Assembly: GCF_900104955.1 (NCBI RefSeq)
Contig: NZ_FNSI01000001.1
Coordinates: 5,118,001-5,182,000 of the forward strand
DNA: 64,000 nt
Direction: 5' to 3'
Origin: Beijerinckia sp. 28-YEA-48
GTDB lineage: Bacteria > Pseudomonadota > Alphaproteobacteria > Rhizobiales > Beijerinckiaceae
Positions 34,476-44,022 of this stretch are shown here, in pieces. The notes under the pieces were generated by a model that saw only the letters and a program-made list of their open reading frames with translations, was not told where the DNA came from and did not search any database. Within the stretch, counting starts at the first letter, position 1; each line of letters starts with the position of its first letter. The position numbers and the translations under genes are program-made.

Positions 34476-34545
34476 GACACGCTCCGCCGTGCATTGCGGC
34501 AGTTGAGAACCTGCTGAATATATAATCCCGTCCTTGGCGGAGGAC

Positions 34546-34570
34546 AATGTGATTTAAGTATAATCACATT
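34546..34570 (-). promoter_or_regulatory. operator-like palindrome upstream of the YeeE/YedE gene
   Basis: AATGTGATT and AATCACATT form perfect 9-base arms around a 7-base centre. On the minus strand the centre carries TATACT, a plausible minus-10 hexamer, about 75 bases before the ATG. A repressor bound here would block transcription. Arm spacing does not fit the CRP consensus. Confidence 0.55.
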
Positions 34571-34589
34571 CTGTGTTTGTATTTATAGT

Positions 34590-34630
34590 TTAAGACGCCG
34601 GCGAAAGTGCTCGCCGAGCGCTCGTCTTAA
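34590..34630 (-). repeat. inverted repeat downstream of alaS
   Basis: TTAAGACG (34590-34597) and CGTCTTAA (34623-34630) form 8-base arms around a GC-rich centre with its own GCTCGCCGAGC hairpin. There is no U-run, so its value as a terminator for alaS is doubtful. Confidence 0.4.
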
Positions 34631-34661
34631 AGGCTGTTCCCCAAACGCTATCGACTAAGCG

Positions 34662-37343
34662 CTAGCCACCGAGCGCTTGGGCGATCGCGGCGACGGCCTC
34701 GTCGGCCTTGCTCCCGTCGGGACCGCCGGCCTGGGCCATGTCGGGGCGGCCACCGCCGCCCTTGCCGCCGAGCTTCTCGGAGGCAACGCGGACGAGATCG
34801 ACCGCATTGAACTTGTCGGTCAGATCGCGGGAGACGGCGACGACTACGCCGGCCTTACCGTCGCCGGTGACGCCGACAATGGCGACGATGCCAGAACCGA
34901 CGCTCTGCTTGGCTTCGTCGGCGAGGGATTTGAGATCCTTCATTTCGACGCCGGAGACCGAACGGCCGAAGAATTTGACGCCGGCGATGTCGCGCACCGC
35001 CGTGTCGCCGCCGCCAGCACCGCCACCCATGGCGAGCTTCTTGCGGGCGTCGCCGAGTTCACGTTCGAGCTTGCGGCGTTCGTCGATCAGGTTCGTCAGA
35101 CGGCCGGCGGCATCGCTTGCCGGCGCCTTCAACAATTGCGCCACTTCGCGCAAGCGCCGGGCTTCCTCGTTGAGGTGACGGCGGGCGCCATCGGCGGTCT
35201 TGGCTTCGACGCGGCGGACGCCAGCTGCCACCGCGCCTTCGGCGACGATGGTGATCAGGCCGATATCGCCGGTGCGCGCCACGTGGGTGCCGCCGCACAG
35301 TTCCACCGAGTAATCGCGGCGGCTATTGTCACCACTTGCATTATCGCCGCCAGCATTGGTGCCCATGGAGACGACACGCACTTCGTCGCCGTATTTTTCG
35401 CCAAACAGCGCGCGGGCGCCAGACGCGATGGCGTCCTCGACACCCAGCACACGGGTGATCACCGGCTCGTTCTGCAACACCACCTTGTTGGCGATGTCCT
35501 CGATTTCGGCCAGTTCAGCGTCGGTGATGGGCTTGGGATGCGAGAAGTCGAAACGCAGCCGGCTGTCTTCGACCAGCGAGCCCTTCTGGGCGATGTGATC
35601 GCCGAGCACCTGGCGCAGCGCCTCGTGCAGCAGATGGGTGGCGGAATGATTGGCGCGGATCGCCGTGCGCCGGCTGTGATCGACGGTCAGTTCGACAGCC
35701 ATGTCGAGCACGAGTTTCGCCGAATCCTTGTGAACCTCGACGTCGTGGACGAAGAGATCGCCGAGTTTCTTCTGGGTGTTCTTCACGTCGGCTGTGATGC
35801 CGGCGGCAGTCATCAGGCCGGTGTCGCCGACCTGGCCACCGGATTCGCCGTAGAATGGCGTCTGGTTGACGATCACGAGGCCGCTCTGGCCCGGCAGCAG
35901 CTCATTGGTCTCCTGGCCGTCGCGGAGGATGGCCTTGATGATGCCTTCCGCGCGTTCGGCGTCGTAGCCCAAGAATTCGGTGGCGCCGACCCGGTCCTTG
36001 ATGGCGAACCAGATGGTTTCGGTGGCGGCTTCGCCGGAACCGGTCCAGGCCTTGCGGGCTTCGGCGCGCTGGCGTTCCATCGCCGCGTCGAAAGCCGGCA
36101 GATCAACGCCAATGCCTCGCGCCCGCAGCGCGTCCTGGGTCAGATCGAGTGGGAAGCCGTAAGTGTCATAGAGCTTGAAGGCGGTTTCGCCTGAGAGGCT
36201 CGCGCCGGCAACGAGCGTCTTGGTCTCGTCGTCGAGAATGGCGAGGCCGCGCGCCAAAGTGGTGCGGAAGCGGGTTTCCTCGGTGCGCAGCGTTTCGGTG
36301 ATGAGCGTTTCAGCGCGCACCAGTTCCGGATAGGCGCGGCCCATCTCGCGCACCAGTTCGGGCACGAGGCGCCACATCAGCGGCTCCTTGGCGCCGAGCA
36401 ATTGGGCGTGGCGCATGGCGCGGCGCATGATTCGGCGCAGCACATAGCCGCGGCCTTCGTTCGACGGCGTCACGCCATCGGCGACGAGGAAAGAGGAGGC
36501 GCGCAGGTGATCGGCGATGACGCGATGGCTCGCCTTCTGCGGGCCATCGGCGTCGACGCCGGTGGCTTCGGCCGAGGCGCGAATCAGCGCCCGCATCAGG
36601 TCGATGTCGTAGTTGGAATGGACGCCCTGGAGGATGGCGGCGATGCGCTCGAGGCCCATGCCGGTATCGATCGAGGGGCGCGGCAGCGGCACCCGGTCGC
36701 CAGGCGCGATCTGGTCATACTGCATGAAGACCAGGTTCCAGAATTCCAGGAAGCGGTCGCCGTCCTCGTCGGGGGAGCCGGGCGGTCCGCCTTGCAGGGC
36801 CTCGCCCTGGTCATAGAAGATTTCCGAACAGGGGCCGCAGGGGCCGGTGTCGCCCATCTGCCAGAAATTGTCGCTGGTGGGGATGCGGATGATGCGGTCG
36901 TCGGAGAAGCCGGCGATCTTGCGCCACAGCGCGTGGGCCTCGTCGTCGGTGTGATAGACGGTGACGAGCAGGCGGTCCTTGGCCAGGCCGAATTCCTGCG
37001 TGATCAGTTTCCAGGCCAGTTCGATGGCCTGTTCCTTGAAATAATCGCCAAACGAAAAATTGCCGAGCATTTCAAAGAAGGTGTGGTGGCGGGCCGTATA
37101 GCCGACATTGTCTAGGTCGTTATGCTTGCCGCCGGCGCGAACCACCTTCTGGCTGCTGGTGGCGCGGTTGTAGGGCCGCTTCTCGACGCCGGTGAAGACG
37201 TTCTTGAACTGCACCATGCCAGCATTGGTGAACATCAAGGTCGGGTCGTTGCGCGGCACCAACGACGACGAAGGGACGATTTCGTGGCCATTCTTGGCGA
37301 AGTAGTCGAGGAAGCTCGACCGGATTTCGTTGACGCCGCTCAT
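34662..37343 (-). CDS. alaS: alanyl-tRNA synthetase
   Basis: The 893-residue class II synthetase charges tRNA-Ala. The N-terminal catalytic part shows [21 protein letters not shown] and the motif around [20 protein letters not shown]. The editing domain has the zinc-type motif [11 protein letters not shown] and, further on, CGGTHV. The C-terminal C-Ala domain ends [13 protein letters not shown]. Just before CGGTH there is a short Gly/Asn/Asp/Ser-rich insertion ([12 protein letters not shown]), which looks lineage-specific. ATG 37343 gives the usual N-terminus; the upstream codons to 37391 do not. It is followed on the minus strand by YeeE/YedE, from which it is separated by two palindromes. 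Confidence 0.97.
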   Translation of the reverse strand: MSGVNEIRSSFLDYFAKNGHEIVPSSSLVPRNDPTLMFTNAGMVQFKNVFTGVEKRPYNRATSSQKVVRAGGKHNDLDNVGYTARHHTFFEMLGNFSFGDYFKEQAIELAWKLITQEFGLAKDRLLVTVYHTDDEAHALWRKIAGFSDDRIIRIPTSDNFWQMGDTGPCGPCSEIFYDQGEALQGGPPGSPDEDGDRFLEFWNLVFMQYDQIAPGDRVPLPRPSIDTGMGLERIAAILQGVHSNYDIDLMRALIRASAEATGVDADGPQKASHRVIADHLRASSFLVADGVTPSNEGRGYVLRRIMRRAMRHAQLLGAKEPLMWRLVPELVREMGRAYPELVRAETLITETLRTEETRFRTTLARGLAILDDETKTLVAGASLSGETAFKLYDTYGFPLDLTQDALRARGIGVDLPAFDAAMERQRAEARKAWTGSGEAATETIWFAIKDRVGATEFLGYDAERAEGIIKAILRDGQETNELLPGQSGLVIVNQTPFYGESGGQVGDTGLMTAAGITADVKNTQKKLGDLFVHDVEVHKDSAKLVLDMAVELTVDHSRRTAIRANHSATHLLHEALRQVLGDHIAQKGSLVEDSRLRFDFSHPKPITDAELAEIEDIANKVVLQNEPVITRVLGVEDAIASGARALFGEKYGDEVRVVSMGTNAGGDNASGDNSRRDYSVELCGGTHVARTGDIGLITIVAEGAVAAGVRRVEAKTADGARRHLNEEARRLREVAQLLKAPASDAAGRLTNLIDERRKLERELGDARKKLAMGGGAGGGDTAVRDIAGVKFFGRSVSGVEMKDLKSLADEAKQSVGSGIVAIVGVTGDGKAGVVVAVSRDLTDKFNAVDLVRVASEKLGGKGGGGRPDMAQAGGPDGSKADEAVAAIAQALGG

Positions 37344-37773
37344 GTTGGAAAACTGAACCTCGGACCGTAGTTGCAATGGCTGCGGCCCCAAGCAGGCAGC
37401 ATGCCGGGTGGGCTTGCGCTGATGATGGTCGCAGGGGTGCGCGGCGGAGCTTGGCTCCGCCGGAAGCGGCCCGTTCTAGCGTGGTTTTGACGGAAATGGA
37501 AAGTCCGGCTTTTGCCCAGCTGCGGGTTCAGGCGCCGGCATGGCGGAGGCCTGCTGGCGGGGCGGCGCGAGGCGGGGCGCGGCAGGGTGCCTGAGGCAGT
37601 GTTTCGGCGGGCGACGCAGGCCGGGAGAGCGCCGAGAAGGGATAAATGAGGTGAAAAAAGGGGGCGAAACGGGAGCAACACCGGACATACGCACCGGCGA
37701 CACGCTCCCGTTTCGCAAGACGGGTGGGACAGGGACTGGCCTGTAGAGGGGACCTTTCCACAAAACCGAAGCA
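37344..37773. other. GC-rich gap between alaS and recA
   Basis: About 430 bases contain no gene I can support. Short reading frames on both strands are rich in Arg, Pro and Ala and look like GC-driven artefacts. The right boundary is the putative recA terminator. Confidence 0.5.
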
Positions 37774-37802
37774 AAAACGTGCAGGCGGCAGCTTCACGTT
37801 TT
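37774..37802 (-). terminator. putative recA terminator
   Basis: On the minus strand, an 8-bp stem AAAACGTG/CACGTTTT encloses a 13-base loop and is followed by a T-rich stretch. It lies about 60 bases after the recA stop. Confidence 0.5.
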
Positions 37803-37864
37803 CGATGCGACCCTGTCCGCGCCCGTAATCAGAGCTGATGCAGCCCGACCGAGCGCTTTTGGCG

Positions 37865-38932
37865 CTAGTCTTCTTCTTCCTCGGGGCTGGCATCGAGGAT
37901 GCGCTCGGCGATCAGGCCGGAATTCGCGCGAATGGCGGCCTCGATGCGGGCGGCGACATCGGGGTTTTCTTTGAGGAAATTCTTGGCGTTCTCGCGGCCC
38001 TGGCCGAGGCGCTGGGAATCATAGGAGAACCAGGCGCCGGACTTCTCGACCACGCCGGCTTTGACGCCGAGGTCGACCAATTCGCCGTTCTTGGAAATGC
38101 CTTCGCCGTACATGATGTCGAATTCGACCTGTTTGAACGGCGGGGCAACCTTGTTCTTGACCACTTTGACGCGGGTCTGGTTGCCGACGACTTCGTCGCG
38201 GTCCTTGATGGCGCCGATGCGACGGATATCGAGGCGCACCGAAGCGTAGAATTTCAACGCATTGCCGCCGGTGGTGGTTTCCGGGCTGCCGTACATCACA
38301 CCGATCTTCATGCGGATCTGGTTGATGAAAATGACCATGGTCTTGGAGCGCGAGATCGAGGCGGTGAGCTTGCGCAGCGCCTGGCTCATCAGACGGGCCT
38401 GCAGGCCGGGCTGAACGTCGCCCATTTCGCCCTCGATTTCGGCTCGCGGCGTCAAAGCCGCCACCGAATCGATGACCAGGACGTCGATGGCGCCGGAGCG
38501 CACCAGGGTGTCGGTGATTTCGAGCGCCTGTTCGCCGGTGTCGGGCTGGGAAATCAAGAGGTCGTCGAGCTGGACGCCAAGCTTGCGGGCATAGATCGGG
38601 TCGAGCGCATGTTCGGCATCGACGAAGGCACAGACGCCGCCGCGCTTCTGCGCTTCTGCGATGACATGCAGGGTGAGGGTGGTCTTGCCAGAGGATTCCG
38701 GGCCGTAGATTTCGACGATACGGCCGCGCGGCAGGCCGCCGACGCCGAGCGCCACGTCGAGGCCCAGCGAGCCGGTCGGGACGGTCTCGATTTCGACCGC
38801 CTGCTGGTTCTTGCCCATCCGCATGATGGAGCCTTTGCCGAAGGCGCGCTCGATCTGGGAGAGGGCGGCGTCAAGCGCCTTGGTTTTATCCACGGAGGTA
38901 CCTTCCACGAGGCGGAGATTGGCTTGGCTCAA
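37865..38932 (-). CDS. recA: RecA recombinase
   Basis: The 355-residue protein is a full-length RecA. It has Walker [29 protein letters not shown], the L2 region [17 protein letters not shown] and an acidic C-terminus. It carries out homologous recombination and triggers LexA self-cleavage in the SOS response. The start is TTG 38932, well supported by AAGGAG nine bases upstream. A GTTC-N7-GTTC box, the LexA site of alphaproteobacteria, lies about 100 bases upstream. The gene is monocistronic. Confidence 0.98.
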   Translation of the reverse strand: MSQANLRLVEGTSVDKTKALDAALSQIERAFGKGSIMRMGKNQQAVEIETVPTGSLGLDVALGVGGLPRGRIVEIYGPESSGKTTLTLHVIAEAQKRGGVCAFVDAEHALDPIYARKLGVQLDDLLISQPDTGEQALEITDTLVRSGAIDVLVIDSVAALTPRAEIEGEMGDVQPGLQARLMSQALRKLTASISRSKTMVIFINQIRMKIGVMYGSPETTTGGNALKFYASVRLDIRRIGAIKDRDEVVGNQTRVKVVKNKVAPPFKQVEFDIMYGEGISKNGELVDLGVKAGVVEKSGAWFSYDSQRLGQGRENAKNFLKENPDVAARIEAAIRANSGLIAERILDASPEEEED

Positions 38933-39029
38933 GGGTCTGCTCCTTCTGGCACGATGCCGGCAAACAGCGCAACGGCGGGCGTTTCTTTGTCTGTGGAGGA
39001 GACTGTACGCTGTTTGTTCTCACTCGCAA

Positions 39030-39044
39030 GTTCTTTTTTTGTTC
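39030..39044 (-). promoter_or_regulatory. LexA (SOS) box upstream of recA
   Basis: GTTC, seven T residues, then GTTC gives exactly the alphaproteobacterial SOS consensus GTTC-N7-GTTC. The box is 97 bases upstream of the recA start codon, as expected for LexA repression. Confidence 0.75.
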
Positions 39045-39212
39045 CTGCCAGCGGCTCCTGACAGGAACTGTCAGGAGATGGTTAAGGCCGCGCTAAAATA
39101 GGTTGTTTGTTACGATCGCTGCAACGTCATCTTAGGCGCATTAGGAGGTTCCGCTCGATTTCCTACCGAGGCGAGCCGACACTGCAGCCGATGGAATTTA
39201 GCGATGTGAGCG

Positions 39213-39686
39213 ATGACCAGGTTTCGCGTCTTACTATTCGGTCTCCTGATCGTCGGCGTTTTATTCTACCTCCTCCCGGCTTGGGCCTGGGTATTGCTCC
39301 TGCTCGGGTCCGTATTTGTCATTCTGACATGGGGGTGGACAGCTCCCAAGTCGGCCCTCGAAGTCCTTTCCGAGCGGTATCCCAGAATTGCAGGTACGCT
39401 GGCTTTGGCATTTGGATTTGGCGTGCTGGGCTCCTGCCTGTTTCGGCTCTACCGCGCATACGCTGAGGGTGTCATTTGCAGCAGATACAACTCCTGCATG
39501 ACATTCGACGCTCACCCGTTCAGTTTCGTATTCGAGGTTGTCCTGACAGCATTTGCTTTTTTGATATTCGCGATGCTTGGGACGGCTATCTTTTTGGCGC
39601 TACGAAGCGACCGCCGCCGAGAGAACCGCGCCAGGAATGCACCGCCCCTCGACCATGCGATCCGGCGATCAGTTGACGAGCGTTAG
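39213..39686 (+). CDS. small hypothetical membrane protein
   Basis: The 157-residue protein has about four hydrophobic helices (about 5-22, 24-42, 60-82 and 103-130), the last followed by a basic, polar tail. Two cysteines (in GSCLF and ICSRYNSC) lie around a loop likely outside the membrane. I do not recognise a family. Codon use looks less GC-biased at third positions than its neighbours, and it lies alone between recA and the accessory TctC-MarR-Rieske region, which suggests recent acquisition. The start ATG lies within a weak ribosome context. Confidence 0.55.
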   Translation: MTRFRVLLFGLLIVGVLFYLLPAWAWVLLLLGSVFVILTWGWTAPKSALEVLSERYPRIAGTLALAFGFGVLGSCLFRLYRAYAEGVICSRYNSCMTFDAHPFSFVFEVVLTAFAFLIFAMLGTAIFLALRSDRRRENRARNAPPLDHAIRRSVDER

Positions 39687-39755
39687 ACCACGGCATGTTG
39701 TCGGCAACATGAAAGGGCGTGTCCGTCAAACAGCGCCCTCTCTATGTTGAGCGTC

Positions 39756-40748
39756 TCACTCGATCTTCAGCCCACGCTCCTGGATCAGCTTGCCCCAGAT
39801 CGCCGTCTCCGACTTGATGTAGTCGGCCATGGCTTCCGGCGTGCCGCCCAGAATTTCGACGCCCATGTCTTCGAGCGGCTTGCGGGTGGCGGCGTTCTTC
39901 AGCGCTTCGTTGAGCGCGACGGAGAGCTTGTCGAGCATCGGCTTGGGGGTTTTGCCGGCGGCGGCGATGCCCTGCCAAGCGTAGAGCTCGACGCCGGACT
40001 GGCCGAGTTCCAGGAAGGTCGGCACGTCGGGCAGGCTCGCCAGGCGCTTGGCCGAGAAGACGGCGAGCGGGCGCAGCTTGCCGGCGGCGAAATGCGTCTG
40101 GCCGGCCACCGTATCGACCACCATCACCGGCACATGGCCGCTGAGCACGTCCTGCACGGCCGGCGCCATGCCGCGATAGGGCACATGCACGGCGGCGAGG
40201 CCGGAGCGCGACATCAGCATTTCCATGGCCAGGTGATGCGGGCTGCCGGTGCCGGGCGAGGCGAATTTCACCGCTTCCGGATTGGCCTTGGCGGCGGCGG
40301 CGAGGTCGGCAAAGGTTTTGTAGGGCGTGTCGGGTGACACCGCCAGCACTAGCGGGAAGCGCGCCAAGAGGCCGATGGGCGCCAGCTCGTCGACCTTGTA
40401 GGACAGTTTCGAGAACAGGAACGGGTTGAACACATAGGTGCCGTTGTCGCCGCTGATGATGGTGGCGCCGTCGGGCGCGCTGCGGGCGACATCCTGGGCG
40501 CCGATGGCGGTGGCGGCGCCGGGCTTGTTTTCGATCACCACCGGATGGCCTGTCAGCGTCGACATCTGCTGGCCGATGGCACGTGCCACCACATCGGTGC
40601 CGCCGCCGGCGGGATAGGGCACGATCCAGCGGATCGGCTTGAAGCTGTTGTCTTGCGCTTGGGCCGTTGGCGCGGCCACTGTTAGAAACGTCGACGAAAA
40701 CAAAGCGGCCGCGAACATGGCGGCCGGACGGTGAAACAATTTACGCAT
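39756..40748 (-). CDS. TctC/Bug-family periplasmic binding protein
   Basis: The 330-residue protein has a signal peptide (about residues 1-31, ending AQAQ) and matches the tripartite tricarboxylate transporter receptor (Bug) family. Motifs include IRWIVPYPAGGGTDVVARAIG, VIENKPGAATAIGAQDVA, and HVPYRGMAPAVQDVLSGHV. These proteins bind carboxylates such as citrate, aromatic acids or amino acids, in part as solo receptors. No TctA/TctB membrane subunits are adjacent, so this one is an orphan here. ATG 40748 is preceded by GGGAGG. It is divergent from a MarR regulator, which may control it. Confidence 0.9.
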   Translation of the reverse strand: MRKLFHRPAAMFAAALFSSTFLTVAAPTAQAQDNSFKPIRWIVPYPAGGGTDVVARAIGQQMSTLTGHPVVIENKPGAATAIGAQDVARSAPDGATIISGDNGTYVFNPFLFSKLSYKVDELAPIGLLARFPLVLAVSPDTPYKTFADLAAAAKANPEAVKFASPGTGSPHHLAMEMLMSRSGLAAVHVPYRGMAPAVQDVLSGHVPVMVVDTVAGQTHFAAGKLRPLAVFSAKRLASLPDVPTFLELGQSGVELYAWQGIAAAGKTPKPMLDKLSVALNEALKNAATRKPLEDMGVEILGGTPEAMADYIKSETAIWGKLIQERGLKIE

Positions 40749-40868
40749 GAGGCGCCTCCCTGTGATGGCCAAGCCTAGCGCCTTGCCTCGAGGTCCGGTA
40801 GTCGGTCCTGTGGCCTTGAATCTTGGCCCTTAGTCTGGCTCCGTTCGTCTTGCCTTGGGTAAGGAAAT

Positions 40869-41369
40869 ATGTACGCACGCACACGATCGCTCGGCTTCGT
40901 CGTCAATCAGGCCGCACGGCTCATGCACAAGGTCATGCGGGCGCAGCTCGACATGAAGGGCATGCAGCCAGCCTTCGTGCCGGTGCTGCTGTGGTTGTCG
41001 GAAACCGATGGCCTGACGCAGATGGATCTCAGCCGGCTCGCCGCTGTCGAACAGGGGTCGATGGCCGAGATCGTCAAGCGCATGGAGAGCGAAGGTTTTA
41101 TTGAGCGCCGGCAGGACAAGAGCGACGGCCGCAAGCAGACCATTCACCTGACGGTGCGGGCGAAGCGGCTCAATCCGAAGGTGAAGGATTGGCTCGAAGC
41201 CAACAATGCCAGTCTCGCCACAGGCGTTTCCGAGAAAAATCTCGATATTTGTTTCGACGTGCTGGCGCAGATCGTCGCCAATCTCGAAGCGCAGCTTCCA
41301 GCCGACGCGGGCAAAGCGAAGCCGGCGCGCAAGCGCCGTGCTTCATCGGACGATCAATCGAGCAATTAA
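40869..41369 (+). CDS. MarR-family transcriptional regulator
   Basis: The 166-residue protein has a winged-helix domain typical of MarR, including LTQMDLSRLAAVEQGSMAEI as the recognition region and RRQDKSDGRKQTIHLT as the wing. MarR proteins often repress catabolic or efflux genes and release DNA on binding phenolic ligands. It is divergent from the tctC-like gene and its last bases overlap the convergent Rieske gene by 4. GGGTAAGGAAAT precedes the ATG. The neighbourhood suggests an aromatic carboxylate ligand, but this is an inference. Confidence 0.88.
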   Translation: MYARTRSLGFVVNQAARLMHKVMRAQLDMKGMQPAFVPVLLWLSETDGLTQMDLSRLAAVEQGSMAEIVKRMESEGFIERRQDKSDGRKQTIHLTVRAKRLNPKVKDWLEANNASLATGVSEKNLDICFDVLAQIVANLEAQLPADAGKAKPARKRRASSDDQSSN

Positions 41370-42349
41370 TCGAGCTTATGTAGGCCAGCCATGATCGCCT
41401 GAGCCCGCGCGATGGCCTGATCCTGGCGCAGGTTCATGTCGCGCATCTGCGGATGGGCGAGAATAGTCTTGTGCTGCGCCTCGACCATCTCGCGGTCTTC
41501 ATCATGCACCTTGGCGTTCTCCGCATCGAGTTTGCCGGTGAGGACAGTGTCGTCGATGAGAAAGTTGCGCGAGATGGCGACAAAATAGTGATGGCTCGTC
41601 TCGCTTTCAGGCGTGATGAAATGATCGAAGCGCAGATCGAGGGCGCCGTCGGCATCTTCATTGCGCACGAGAATGAGGACATTGCCGGGCCGCTGCCATT
41701 CGGAGATCGAACTGCGATCGACGAGGCCCTTGAAGTCGCGCCAGATGCGATGCGCCGGCGGTGGCTCGACATCCTTGAACACGCGCGTGCAGCGCACCTT
41801 GTCGCCGAAGGTTTCGACGACAAGCGGATCTTCCGCCAGCCGATCCTGGGCGAAGGCAATGGTGCGGGCGTGGACGAAGGCGACGTGGGAGAGATCGAGC
41901 AGATTGTTGGTGACGAGCTCAGCTGGCGCCCGCACGTGGAGATATTGCGTCAGTTCGGCGTTCCACGCTTTGTCTTCGCGCCAGGGCAGCGCCGGCAGTT
42001 CCGCTTCTGGTTCGCCGTCACCCGGCCAGATCCAGACCATGCCGTAACGCTCGATCACCGCATAGGCGTGCGCCTTCAACGAGGGCGGAATGCGGCTTTG
42101 GGCGGGAATGCGTTCGCACGCACCGGTGCGTGAATATTGGATGCCGTGATAGGGACAGGCGATGGTTTCGCCGATGACATGCCCCATCGACAGTGGCGCG
42201 CGCCGATGCGGGCAGACGTCGGCGAGCGCTGCGATCTGTCCCGACACGGTGCGAAAGAGAACGACGCTCTCGCCGAGGATCGTGCGCGCCAGGGGTTGCG
42301 CGCCGATCTCGCCGCTGGTGGCTGCCACATACCAATAGTTTTTCAGCAT
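41366..42349 (-). CDS. Rieske non-haem iron oxygenase (vanillate O-demethylase type)
   Basis: The 327-residue protein is an oxygenase component with a Rieske [2Fe-2S] centre: Cys46 and His48 in CPHRRAPLS, Cys65 and His68 in CPYHG. The catalytic mononuclear iron triad is D152-x2-H155-x4-H160 in NNLLDLSHVAFVH. The length and sequence resemble VanA-type aromatic O-demethylases and related ring-hydroxylating enzymes. A dedicated reductase gene (VanB) is not present nearby, so electrons would come from elsewhere. It is cotranscribed with a binding-protein gene 6 bases upstream. Confidence 0.9.
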   Translation of the reverse strand: MLKNYWYVAATSGEIGAQPLARTILGESVVLFRTVSGQIAALADVCPHRRAPLSMGHVIGETIACPYHGIQYSRTGACERIPAQSRIPPSLKAHAYAVIERYGMVWIWPGDGEPEAELPALPWREDKAWNAELTQYLHVRAPAELVTNNLLDLSHVAFVHARTIAFAQDRLAEDPLVVETFGDKVRCTRVFKDVEPPPAHRIWRDFKGLVDRSSISEWQRPGNVLILVRNEDADGALDLRFDHFITPESETSHHYFVAISRNFLIDDTVLTGKLDAENAKVHDEDREMVEAQHKTILAHPQMRDMNLRQDQAIARAQAIMAGLHKLD

Positions 42350-42355
42350 GATGTC

Positions 42356-43363
42356 TCAGCCGCCGACGAATTGGTTGGTGAAGAGGTCGGCCACCGGCGT
42401 GGCTTTCTCGATCAGCCCGTTGGCCAGATAAAAGTCCTGTACCTTGGCGACCCGCGTCGGATCGAACTGGCCCAAGGGAAAGCCATTGGCGGCGGGATAG
42501 ACCTTCTGAGCGTAGAAGGTCAGGATCTTGGCGATCGACGGCAGTTCGCTGTCGGGCCGGTCGATCTCCTTCAGATAGGTGGCCGCGCTCTCCTGCGGAT
42601 TGGCGGCGACGGCGGCAACGCCTTTTAGAACGGCGCTGACGAAACGGCGCACCAGATCAGGCCGCGCCTTGATCGTCGCGTCGCTGGCCAGAAGCGCCTG
42701 GGCCATGGCGGGAAAGGCACTGTCGATCTGGAAGGTCTCGATCGCGACGGCGTTGTTCTCAAGCGTGACGGCCCATTCGGGCGCACCGACGATCGCCTGC
42801 AGATTGCCGCTGGCCATCAGGGCGGTGATGCCCGTCGGACCAACGGCTTGGATGTTGGCTGAGTTCTTGTCGAGACCAACGCTCGCGAGCACGCCGAGCA
42901 GATTGTAAAACGAGGTGTCCTGATAGCTGACGACGCCGATCTGCTTGCCCTTCAAGTCAGCGAAAGAGCGGATGCCCGCGTCCTTGCGGACGATGAGCTG
43001 ATGTAGGGCGTGTCCGCCCAGCAGAGCCACGGCGCGCACGGGAATGCCATTGGGACGCAGAATGATCGGCGTGTCGCCGATGCCGCCGGCGAGATCGGCA
43101 TTGCCGGCCCCCACCTGCTTGGCACCATCGACACCGCCCTTGGCGGCCTGGAAGGTGACGTCGAGATTCTCGGCGGCGAAAAAGCCTTTCGCCTTGGCCA
43201 CCTGGAAGGGCGCGAAAGCCGGCAATGTCGGGATCGTCGGAAACAAATACAGCAGCTTGTCGGCGGCAAAGGCCGGGCGTGCACCGAGACAGCTGGCGAG
43301 CAGCAGGCCGCCGGTGAAGGTTCTTCTGTCCAAGTTCTTTGCTGAGTTTTTTGCCAAGGCCAT
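42356..43363 (-). CDS. NMT1/SsuA-like ABC transporter binding protein
   Basis: The 335-residue protein has a basic N-terminus with a twin-arginine-like RRTFTG followed by a signal peptide (to about residue 34) and the NMT1/SsuA-like periplasmic binding fold, used for nitrate, sulfonate, taurine or aromatic carboxylates. There are no ABC permease or ATPase genes in the neighbourhood. It is directly upstream of the Rieske oxygenase in one operon, so its ligand is probably the oxygenase substrate. A GAGGTGG ribosome site precedes the ATG. Confidence 0.88.
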   Translation of the reverse strand: MALAKNSAKNLDRRTFTGGLLLASCLGARPAFAADKLLYLFPTIPTLPAFAPFQVAKAKGFFAAENLDVTFQAAKGGVDGAKQVGAGNADLAGGIGDTPIILRPNGIPVRAVALLGGHALHQLIVRKDAGIRSFADLKGKQIGVVSYQDTSFYNLLGVLASVGLDKNSANIQAVGPTGITALMASGNLQAIVGAPEWAVTLENNAVAIETFQIDSAFPAMAQALLASDATIKARPDLVRRFVSAVLKGVAAVAANPQESAATYLKEIDRPDSELPSIAKILTFYAQKVYPAANGFPLGQFDPTRVAKVQDFYLANGLIEKATPVADLFTNQFVGG

Positions 43364-43506
43364 GTTGCCACCTCGAAAGCCGGAATGCTTTCAGGTGATC
43401 ATGAGACTAATTCTAAGTCAATAGGACCCTATGTATTTTGGCGCATGCCGATGCGGGCGCGGTTGTGCGCCTGGTCATGATCAATGCGTTGATTGGGGCC
43501 CGGGTC

Positions 43507-43890
43507 TTATGGGGCCGGCGATTTACCGGGCTCGATCTCGCGAAAGCCAACATAGTCTTGCGGCGCGGCGCGCTGAAGCTCGCGGAATGTCCCTTGCGGC
43601 TGGGGCGGGGAGCTGACGGCGCCAACGGGCATCGGGTCAGCCGCGGTGGGGCGTATCCGTTCGGCTTCGGGGACCGATTGGGATGCCGAGGCCGCGACAG
43701 GCGATGGCGGCAGAGGCACTAGCCTCATCGTCGTGATCCGCGGTGGAACGCTGGTGGACTGCGGGCGAAGGAAAAGCAGGGCGGCCACCGTGCTCAGGAC
43801 GGCGACACCGATGAGCGCGCGTTCCAGCAAGGCGCTGCGGGGACGCTTGCGGTAGGCGGGTCGGGGCAATTCCTGAAAAAAGAGCGGCAA
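43507..43890 (-). CDS. small hypothetical with one membrane helix
   Basis: The 127-residue product has one hydrophobic segment (about residues 26-41) and a Pro/Ser-rich periplasm-like tail. The start would be TTG 43890 with AGGA upstream. I recognise no family. Low complexity and the lack of a standard start lower confidence, but the frame is open and lies in a gap with no competing gene. Confidence 0.4.
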   Translation of the reverse strand: MPLFFQELPRPAYRKRPRSALLERALIGVAVLSTVAALLFLRPQSTSVPPRITTMRLVPLPPSPVAASASQSVPEAERIRPTAADPMPVGAVSSPPQPQGTFRELQRAAPQDYVGFREIEPGKSPAP

Positions 43891-43966
43891 GGTGCAAATC
43901 CTGGCGACTGCGCATCAAGCGCAAGCCGCCAGAGTTTCCCGCAACATGGTGAATAAAGCCTTGCGG

Positions 43967-44009
<43 letters not shown>

Positions 44010-44022
44010 AAGCGGACGGGTG

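Noticed and set aside
34546-34570. CRP-like TGTGA/TCACA palindrome
   Set aside because: The half-sites are separated by 11 bases rather than 6, so it does not fit the CRP/FNR geometry; kept only as an unassigned operator.
34677-36194. 505-residue plus-strand frame
   Set aside because: It is antisense to alaS and has no recognisable motif.
37340-37774. 144-residue minus-strand frame between alaS and recA
   Set aside because: Composition is Arg/Pro/Ala-rich and it starts in the alaS 5' end; considered a GC artefact.
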